Shown: positions 6,839 through 12,535 of the stretch, piece by piece
How positions within the stretch are numbered: position 1 is the stretch's first letter
Layout: every line of letters begins with the position of its first letter
Source: DASUBN01 sp050261675
GTDB taxonomy: Bacteria > Pseudomonadota > Gammaproteobacteria > Natronospirales > REEB76
Reading direction: 5' to 3'
Assembly: GCA_050261675.1 (NCBI GenBank)
Contig: JBLNDO010000069.1
Location: 1 to 12,535, forward strand
DNA length: 12,535 bases
The notes under the pieces: model-generated
What the model saw: only the letters and a program-made list of their open reading frames with translations
What the model was told of the DNA's origin: nothing
Database searches by the model: none
Made by a program: the position numbers and the translations under genes

Positions 6839-7864
6839 ATGTTCACAACCTGTAGCCACTGCCATACGCGGTTCCGCGTCACCGCCAAGCAGCTCAAGGC
6901 CGCGGGCGGGCAGGTGCGCTGCGGCAAGTGCGACCAGGTGTTCGACGCTTTCGCGGCGCTCGAGGCCGGCAAGTCCCCGGCCCCCGCGCCCGCCGACGTG
7001 CCGGAAGAGATGCCGCTCCGGGCCGAACCGGACGCCGTTGCCCCCGAGCTCGATGCGCCGCTTGAGGCCGTCGCCGAGCCCCCCGCCGCCGAGGCCCTCG
7101 ATCTCCAGCCGGAGCCGGTGAACCCCGAGGTCCCGCCCATCGAAGACTTGTTCGCCGAACTTCCGGACGAGGCCGAGCAGAAATCCCTGCCGCCGCCGCT
7201 CAGCCCCGAAACCGAGCCGCTGCCCTTCGTCGAGCAGACGACGGAACCCAAATTCCCCGAGGCCCAGGAATCGATGTTCGTGGCCGCCGTGGGGGTGCAC
7301 GCGGCCCACGCCGAACTGCTGCTGCCGCCCCCGCCTCCCGCGCCGCCCCGGCCCGCCGTCACGGCCGCCTGGTGGAGCGGCATCGCCCTCCTCGCCCTCC
7401 TGCTCCTGGCCCAGCTCGTGAACGCGGACCGGGATGCCCTGGGGGAGAACCTGGTCATCGGCTCCTCGCTGCGGGCGTTTTACGCGGCCTTGGGGTCACC
7501 CTTGCCGCCCGCCCAGTCGCCGTCCGACTGGGACGTGAGCGGGGTGAACGTCACCACCGACCCGGACCAGCCGGGCGCCCTGTCCATCACCGGCTCCCTC
7601 GCGAACCAGGCCGCGTTCGCGCAGCCCTGGCCTTATCTGCGGGTGGTGCTCACGGACCGCTACGGCCAGACCCTGCGCGCCCGCGACTTCAAATCGGACG
7701 AGTACTTGCCGGGAACGCAGCCGAACGTGCCGCTCGCCGCGGGGCAAGCGTCGCGATTCCGCCTGGACATCGTGGACCCGGGCGCGGACGCGGTCGGCTT
7801 CACCCTGCTCCCCTGCCTCGACGCGCCCGGCGGGCGCATATGTTCAACGTCCGAACATGACTGA
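6839..7864 (+). CDS. Zinc-ribbon and DUF3426 domain membrane protein of unknown function
   Basis: The 341-residue protein has an N-terminal zinc ribbon of the MJ0042 type with C5/C8 (CSHC) and C28/C31 (CGKC). A long, acidic, Pro/Ala/Glu-rich and probably disordered linker follows (about 42-172), then one membrane segment (about 178-194). The C-terminal DUF3426-like domain (about 200-330) has WDVSGVNVTT and a beta-rich segment, SITGSLANQAAFAQPWPYLRV. Topology suggests a cytoplasmic zinc ribbon and a periplasmic DUF3426 domain. The family is widespread next to prmA in proteobacteria, but its role is not established as far as I know. TGAGG at 6828-6832 lies 6 bases before the ATG. Two C-terminal cysteines (C326, C335) might form a periplasmic disulfide. 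Confidence 0.9.
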   Translation: MFTTCSHCHTRFRVTAKQLKAAGGQVRCGKCDQVFDAFAALEAGKSPAPAPADVPEEMPLRAEPDAVAPELDAPLEAVAEPPAAEALDLQPEPVNPEVPPIEDLFAELPDEAEQKSLPPPLSPETEPLPFVEQTTEPKFPEAQESMFVAAVGVHAAHAELLLPPPPPAPPRPAVTAAWWSGIALLALLLLAQLVNADRDALGENLVIGSSLRAFYAALGSPLPPAQSPSDWDVSGVNVTTDPDQPGALSITGSLANQAAFAQPWPYLRVVLTDRYGQTLRARDFKSDEYLPGTQPNVPLAAGQASRFRLDIVDPGADAVGFTLLPCLDAPGGRICSTSEHD

Positions 7865-7871
7865 TTGAGTT

Positions 7872-7998
7872 GCTTGGATTTTTTGCCGCCGTGCGTTCGG
7901 TCTGCGAGGCCTTTGTGATTTTTCGCGCGCGGCATTAGCACGCGGCGTGCCGCGTGGGAATTTCGGACGAGTTCTCGCGCCGCAAAAAAATTGCAAGC
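7872..7998. repeat. Probable degenerate palindromic repeat (copy E) upstream of dusB
   Basis: GCTTG-G-ATTTTTTG-CCGCC (7872-7890) pairs imperfectly with GCGCCGC plus an A-tract and TTGCAAGC (7978-7998). Inside is a near-perfect palindrome, CACGCGG/CCGCGTG (7939-7945/7950-7956, loop CGTG). The T-rich left arm and A-rich right arm recall the CTTTTG/CAAAAT arms of the other copies, but CCTCTGG is absent, so membership in the family is uncertain. The right arm supplies the A-tract just upstream of the dusB promoter. Confidence 0.45.
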
Positions 7999-8027
7999 TT
8001 TGACAGTCCATTCTTTCTGGCTATTAT
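7984..8027 (+). promoter_or_regulatory. Strong sigma70-type promoter with UP-like A-tract for dusB-fis
   Basis: A perfect -35, TTGACA (8000-8005), is followed after 16 bp by TATTAT (8022-8027), 5 of 6 to consensus. AAAAAAATT (7984-7992) falls at about -50 to -42, where UP elements bind the alpha subunits. The start is predicted near 8034, giving a leader of about 34 bases. In E. coli the dusB-fis promoter is growth-rate and stringently controlled, so similar control is plausible here, but the discriminator is only moderately GC-rich and this is inference. Confidence 0.75.
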
Positions 8028-8067
8028 TTCGCCTCAATCCCAAATCAAAGCAGTCTCTGCGCGACCG

Positions 8068-9051
8068 ATGCGTATAGGGCCGTATTTCCTCCGCAACAAT
8101 CTGGTGCTGGCGCCCATGGCGGGCGTGACGGACCGGCCCTTCCGGCAGCTCTGCAAGGCCCTGGGCGCGGGCATGGCGGTGTCGGAGATGGTCACCTCGC
8201 GCCTGGAGCTCAGGGACAGCCTCAAGACCCGCCGGCGCCGCGACCACGAGGGAGAGGTGGAGCCCCGCATCGTGCAGATCGCCGGCGCCGAACCGGACAG
8301 GATGGCCGAGGCGGCCCGCTACAACGTGGCCGAGGGCGCCCAGATCATCGACATCAACATGGGCTGCCCTGCGAAGAAGGTCTGCAACAAGGCCGCGGGC
8401 TCGGCCCTGCTGCAGGACGAGGAGCTGGTGAAACGCATCCTGGACGCGGTGGTCTCGGCGGTCTCCGTGCCGGTGACCTTGAAGATCCGCACCGGCTGGG
8501 ACCGGGAGCACAAGAACGGCGTGCGCGTGGCCGAGATCGCGGAACAGGCCGGCATCCAGGCGCTGGCGGTCCATGGCCGCACCCGTGCCGACCTCTACCA
8601 GGGCGAGGCCGAATACCGGACCATCCGCGCCATCAAGGCGGCGGTGAAGATCCCCGTCATGGCCAACGGCGACGTGGACAGCCCGGAGAAGGCCAAGGCG
8701 GTGCTGGAGGAAACCGGCGCCGACGCCGTCATGGTGGGCCGCGCCGCCCAGGGGCGCCCCTGGATCTTCCGGGAGATCGGCCATTACCTCGAGACCGGCG
8801 GCCACCTGCCGGAGCCCACGCCCGGTGAGCTGGCCGGGATCATGCTCGGGCACCTCAACAATCTCTACGGTTTCTACGGCGAATACAGCGGGGTGCGCGT
8901 GGCCCGCAAGCACATCACCTGGTACCTGAAGACCCTCCCCGGGGCTCAAGCCTTCCGGGAGCGGGTGGTCCGGGTGGAAACCGCGCGCGAACAACAATCA
9001 ATCATCCGCGGATTCTTCGCGGACCAGAACATCATGGAGTTGGCGGCATGA
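8068..9051 (+). CDS. dusB: tRNA-dihydrouridine synthase B
   Basis: DusB is an FMN enzyme that reduces uridine to dihydrouridine in the tRNA D-loop. The 327-residue protein (E. coli 321) starts MRIGPYFLRNNLVLAPMAGVTDRPF. Motifs are APMAGVTD (15-22), INMGCPAKKV with catalytic C100, LKIRTGW with K139, VHGRTR, ANGDVDSPEKA and MVGRAAQGRPWIF. The frame is open upstream to a GTG at 7954, but that extension would cross the promoter and does not resemble the family; ATG 8068 gives the canonical N-terminus. No clear ribosome-binding site precedes it. It overlaps fis by 4 bases (ATGA), so the two are translationally coupled, as expected for a dusB-fis operon. Confidence 0.97.
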   Translation: MRIGPYFLRNNLVLAPMAGVTDRPFRQLCKALGAGMAVSEMVTSRLELRDSLKTRRRRDHEGEVEPRIVQIAGAEPDRMAEAARYNVAEGAQIIDINMGCPAKKVCNKAAGSALLQDEELVKRILDAVVSAVSVPVTLKIRTGWDREHKNGVRVAEIAEQAGIQALAVHGRTRADLYQGEAEYRTIRAIKAAVKIPVMANGDVDSPEKAKAVLEETGADAVMVGRAAQGRPWIFREIGHYLETGGHLPEPTPGELAGIMLGHLNNLYGFYGEYSGVRVARKHITWYLKTLPGAQAFRERVVRVETAREQQSIIRGFFADQNIMELAA

Positions 9052-9356
9052 GCAATCGGATGGGAGCCCAGCGGGTCCTGGGCGTGGTGGACGGCAGCGG
9101 CACGCACGCGGCGCAGGCGCCCTCGGCGCATTCCCTGCGCGAGCACGCGGAAAAGACCCTGCGACGCTATTTCGCGGACTTGAACGGCCACGACCCCAAG
9201 GAACTTTACGACATGGTGCTGGGGGAGATCGAACGCCCCCTGCTCGCCACCCTCATGGAGTACACCCGCGGCAACCAGTCCCGGGCGGCGGCCATACTCG
9301 GTCTAAACCGCAGCACGCTCCGCAAAAAACTCCGCCGTTATAAGATAAACGCCTGA
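9048..9356 (+). CDS. fis: DNA-binding protein Fis
   Basis: Fis is a small nucleoid-associated protein that bends DNA and controls rRNA, recombination and growth-phase genes. The 102-residue product (E. coli 98) has a variable N-terminal arm. The dimerisation helices include LRRYFADLNGHDPKELYDMV, and the C-terminal helix-turn-helix (about 70-99) includes YTRGNQSRAAAILGLNRSTL followed by the basic segment RKKLRRYK. GGAG at 9036-9039 lies 8 bases before the ATG. It overlaps the end of dusB by 4 bases and must share the dusB promoter. Its TGA stop lies in the left arm of palindromic repeat copy C. Confidence 0.97.
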   Translation: MSNRMGAQRVLGVVDGSGTHAAQAPSAHSLREHAEKTLRRYFADLNGHDPKELYDMVLGEIERPLLATLMEYTRGNQSRAAAILGLNRSTLRKKLRRYKINA

Positions 9357-9513
9357 CCTGAACGGGTCCTTTGGCCTCTGGCGGTGTGAATAGCGGAGGG
9401 TCACTCGCTGCGCATCCTGCTTCGCGAGTGGTCCAGGGCGGATTTTCCGCCCACCCGCTCGCCGCATGCGGCGAGCCCGCCTAACCAGAGTCCAAAATCC
9501 CTCGTTCGGGTCA
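9354..9513. repeat. Palindromic intergenic repeat, copy C (fis/purH), cloverleaf form
   Basis: The outer arms are 9354-9384 (TGACCTGAACGGGTCCTTTGG then CCTCTGGCGG) and 9481-9513 (CTAACCAGAGTCCAAAATCC then CGTTCGGGTCA). Inside are three hairpins in a row: CACTCGC/GCGAGTG (9402-9408/9424-9430), GGGCGGA/TCCGCCC (9436-9442/9446-9452, loop TTT) and the perfect 20-base palindrome GCTCGCCGCATGCGGCGAGC (9457-9476). The whole folds as a cloverleaf of about 160 bases beginning on the fis stop codon. It is not a tRNA: it is too long, and it has no T-loop or anticodon-arm signature. Confidence 0.85.
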
Positions 9514-9544
9514 CGTCTTGGGGCGCAATCCAGGGAGCCGACAC

Positions 9545-11107
9545 GTGAATCCAGTCAAGCGCGCGCTTATTAGCGTCTCCGATAAGACCGGGATCGTGGA
9601 TTTCGCCCGCGCCCTGGACGTGCTCGGCATCGAGATCCTCTCCACCGGCGGCACCGCCCAGCTCCTGAAGGAGCGCGGCATCGACGTCAGGGAGGTCTCC
9701 GAGTACACGGGCTTCCCGGAGATGATGGGCGGGCGCCTGAAGACCCTGCACCCCAAGGTGCATGGCGGCCTGCTCGGCCGGCCGGAGGAGGACAAGGAGG
9801 TCATGAAGCAGCACGGCATCCTCCCCATCGACATCCTGGCGGTGAACCTCTATCCCTTCGAGGCCACGGTGGCGAAACCGGGCTGCACCCTCGCCGAGGC
9901 CATCGAGAACATCGACGTGGGCGGCCCCGCCATGATCCGCGCCGCCGCCAAGAACCACGCGTCCGTGGCCGTGGTGGTGGACACCGCCGATTACGGGCGG
10001 CTGCTGGACGAGCTGCGCACCCACCACTTGGGGATAAGCGCCGAACTCAAGGCGGAACTCGCCGCCAAGGCCTTCGCCCACACCGCCGCCTACGACGGCG
10101 CGATTTCCAATTACCTCACGAGCCTGCGCTCCGACGGCAGCCGCTTCCAGTTCCCGGGCACCTACACCGCCCAGATGCGCAAGCTCTACGACCTGCGCTA
10201 CGGCGAGAACCCGCACCAGCAGGCGGCCTTCTATGCCGACCGCGGCACCGCCCCCGGCACGCTCGCCGCCGCGCGCCAGCGCCAGGGCAAGGACCTCTCC
10301 TTCAACAACATCGCCGACGCGGACGCGGCCTTGGCCTGCGTGCGCAGCCTGGAAAGCCCGGCCTGCGTGATCGTGAAGCACGCCAACCCCTGCGGCGTGG
10401 CGCTCGGGGGCTCGCTCCTGGAGGCCTACCAGCGCGCCTACAGCGTGGACCCAGAGTCGGCCTTCGGCGGCATCATCGCCTTCAACCGCCCCCTGGACGC
10501 GGCCACCGCCGCCAAGATCCTGGAGAACCAGTTCGTGGAGGTGGTGGTGGCGCCGGACATGGGCGACGACACCCTCAAGGTGCTCTCCGCCAAGCCCAAC
10601 GTGCGCGCGCTCGTCACCGGCAAGCTCGGCAGCGAACACAACTCGCTCGACTACAAGCGCGTCTCCGGCGGCTTCCTGCTCCAGGACATGGACATGGGCG
10701 CCCTGGGGCCCCGGGACTTCAAGACCGTGACCCGCACCGCGCCCACCGAGGACATGCTGGCGGACCTGGCCTTCGCCTGGCGGGTGGTGAAGTTCGTGAA
10801 ATCCAACGCCATCGTCTACGCCAAGGGCGGCATGACCGTGGGCATCGGCGCCGGCCAGCCGAGCCGCGTCATGAGCGCGCGCGTCGCCGGCATGAAGGCC
10901 GCGGAGGCCAAGTTCGAGGTGCAGGGCGCGGTCATGGCCTCGGACGCCTTCCTGCCCTTCCGCGACGGCGTGGACGCCGCCGCCGAGGCGGGCGTCGTCG
11001 CCATCGTGCAGCCGGGCGGCTCGGTGCGGGACCGGGAGATCATTGCCGCCGCCGACGAGCACGGTATCGCGATGGTCTTTACGGGGATGAGGCATTTTAG
11101 GCACTAG
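9545..11107 (+). CDS. purH: Bifunctional AICAR transformylase / IMP cyclohydrolase
   Basis: PurH carries out the last two steps of IMP synthesis: formylation of AICAR with 10-formyl-tetrahydrofolate, then ring closure. The 520-residue product has the N-terminal MGS-like IMP cyclohydrolase domain (about 1-150), with RALISVSDKTG, STGGTAQLL and KTLHPKVHGGLL. The AICAR transformylase domain follows, with LRYGENPHQ (217-225), SFNNIADADAA and the catalytic K278-H279 in VKHANPCGVA. The GTG at 9545 is chosen because GGGAG at 9533-9537 lies 7 bases upstream and the protein then starts like its relatives; an in-frame TTG at 9518 would add 9 unlike residues. Only 31 bases lie between repeat copy C and the start, and no promoter or PurR-like box is visible there, so read-through from dusB-fis is possible. 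Confidence 0.97.
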   Translation: MNPVKRALISVSDKTGIVDFARALDVLGIEILSTGGTAQLLKERGIDVREVSEYTGFPEMMGGRLKTLHPKVHGGLLGRPEEDKEVMKQHGILPIDILAVNLYPFEATVAKPGCTLAEAIENIDVGGPAMIRAAAKNHASVAVVVDTADYGRLLDELRTHHLGISAELKAELAAKAFAHTAAYDGAISNYLTSLRSDGSRFQFPGTYTAQMRKLYDLRYGENPHQQAAFYADRGTAPGTLAAARQRQGKDLSFNNIADADAALACVRSLESPACVIVKHANPCGVALGGSLLEAYQRAYSVDPESAFGGIIAFNRPLDAATAAKILENQFVEVVVAPDMGDDTLKVLSAKPNVRALVTGKLGSEHNSLDYKRVSGGFLLQDMDMGALGPRDFKTVTRTAPTEDMLADLAFAWRVVKFVKSNAIVYAKGGMTVGIGAGQPSRVMSARVAGMKAAEAKFEVQGAVMASDAFLPFRDGVDAAAEAGVVAIVQPGGSVRDREIIAAADEHGIAMVFTGMRHFRH

Positions 11108-11225
11108 CGCTGATCTTTTGCCCGATTACGGCGTTGCGGTCGCCCTCAAAATCCTCACGTACACCCAGAGTACGCTCCGGTTTCTCGGGCGCCCGCGCCT
11201 TGTCCTCGGGCAACATCTCTAGCGC
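11107..11225. repeat. Palindromic intergenic repeat, copy D (purH/purD)
   Basis: This imperfect inverted repeat of about 119 bp starts on the last base of the purH stop codon. The left arm (11107-11133) has GCGCTGATCTTTTGCCCGA and the right arm (11195-11225) has TCGGGCAACATCTCTAGCGC. The inner stem pairs CGCCC...CTCACGTAC with GTACGCTCCGG...CTCGGGCG around an ACCCAGA apex. TGATCTTTTG and AGAGTACGCTCCGG are identical to copy B. The usual CCTCTGG/CCAGAGG pair is replaced here by CCCGA/TCGGG, so pairing is kept while sequence changes. Confidence 0.82.
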
Positions 11226-11253
11226 CTTCACTGTCTTCCCGTGCTGCATCCAA

Positions 11254-11296
11254 AACAAAGAAAGAGCTTTGTTCGGTCTAGCAAGGGGCCTAAAAT
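11254..11296 (+). promoter_or_regulatory. Candidate purD promoter with an inverted repeat over the -35
   Basis: TAAAAT (11291-11296) is a good -10, and TTGTTC (11269-11274), 16 bp upstream, is a weak -35 with 3 of 6 bases. The perfect inverted repeat AACAAAG-N6-CTTTGTT (11254-11273) overlaps that -35, so it could be an operator. It does not resemble the E. coli PurR box. The predicted start is near 11303, about 25 bases before the purD ATG. Confidence 0.42.
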
Positions 11297-11327
11297 GGCG
11301 CTGAGATAGAGGGTCTTTGGGGCAAAT

Positions 11328-12535
<1,208 letters not shown>

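Noticed and set aside
7954..8067. N-terminal extension of dusB from an upstream GTG
   Set aside because: It spans the -35/-10 promoter elements and does not resemble DusB; ATG 8068 gives the canonical MRIGPY start and C100 numbering.
9402..9476. tRNA-like gene in the fis/purH gap
   Set aside because: The cloverleaf shape is only superficial: the spacing, loops and conserved tRNA bases (GG in the D-loop, TTC in the T-loop, CCA end) are not present.
9518..9544. TTG start for purH
   Set aside because: It adds nine residues unlike the family and lies almost on the edge of the repeat; GTG 9545 has a good GGGAG site.
4165..11225. CRISPR array or phage attachment sites formed by the repeats
   Set aside because: The copies are kilobases apart, imperfect and internally palindromic, with genes between them and no spacers, cas genes or integrase.

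Overview
This window is a conserved housekeeping block from a high-GC gammaproteobacterium, with every gene on the + strand. The order is dsbD (5' end cut), a TlpA-type thioredoxin, aroQ, accB, accC, prmA, a zinc-ribbon/DUF3426 protein, dusB, fis, purH and purD (3' end cut). The neighbourhoods aroQ-accB-accC-prmA, dusB-fis and purH-purD are classic gammaproteobacterial arrangements. Codons mostly end in G or C, and the AccC and DusB active-site residues fall at the same numbers as in the E. coli proteins. I cannot name the genus from sequence alone.

Layout. Positions 1-2891 hold envelope thiol chemistry: a DsbD reductant exporter with two tandem periplasmic alpha domains, then a membrane-anchored thioredoxin whose start codon sits almost on its predicted transcription start. 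A 332-base non-coding, hairpin-rich gap follows. Positions 3224-5675 hold type II dehydroquinase (shikimate pathway) and the biotin carrier and biotin carboxylase subunits of acetyl-CoA carboxylase. Positions 5828-7864 hold the ribosomal protein L11 methyltransferase PrmA and an uncharacterised zinc-ribbon membrane protein. Positions 8000-9356 hold a strong sigma70-type promoter with an upstream A-tract driving dusB-fis, which overlap by 4 bases. Positions 9545-12535 hold the last two steps of IMP synthesis (PurH) and GAR synthetase (PurD).

The genes are ordinary; the gaps are not. Four junctions (accB/accC, accC/prmA, fis/purH, purH/purD) each carry a 119-160 bp imperfect palindrome that begins on the stop codon of the upstream gene. 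They share a T-rich left arm (CTTTTG or CCTTTGG, usually followed by CCTCTGGCGG or a variant) and a complementary right arm (usually CCAGAG-N2-CAAAATC). Stem bases differ between copies but stay paired. The fis/purH copy folds as a cloverleaf with three inner hairpins. A more degenerate copy may lie upstream of dusB, and the prmA/DUF3426 gap holds three consecutive hairpins of another type. This dispersed structured repeat family is the best candidate here for something under-described. I saw no phage, insertion sequence, CRISPR, defence or toxin system, and no tRNA or rRNA gene.
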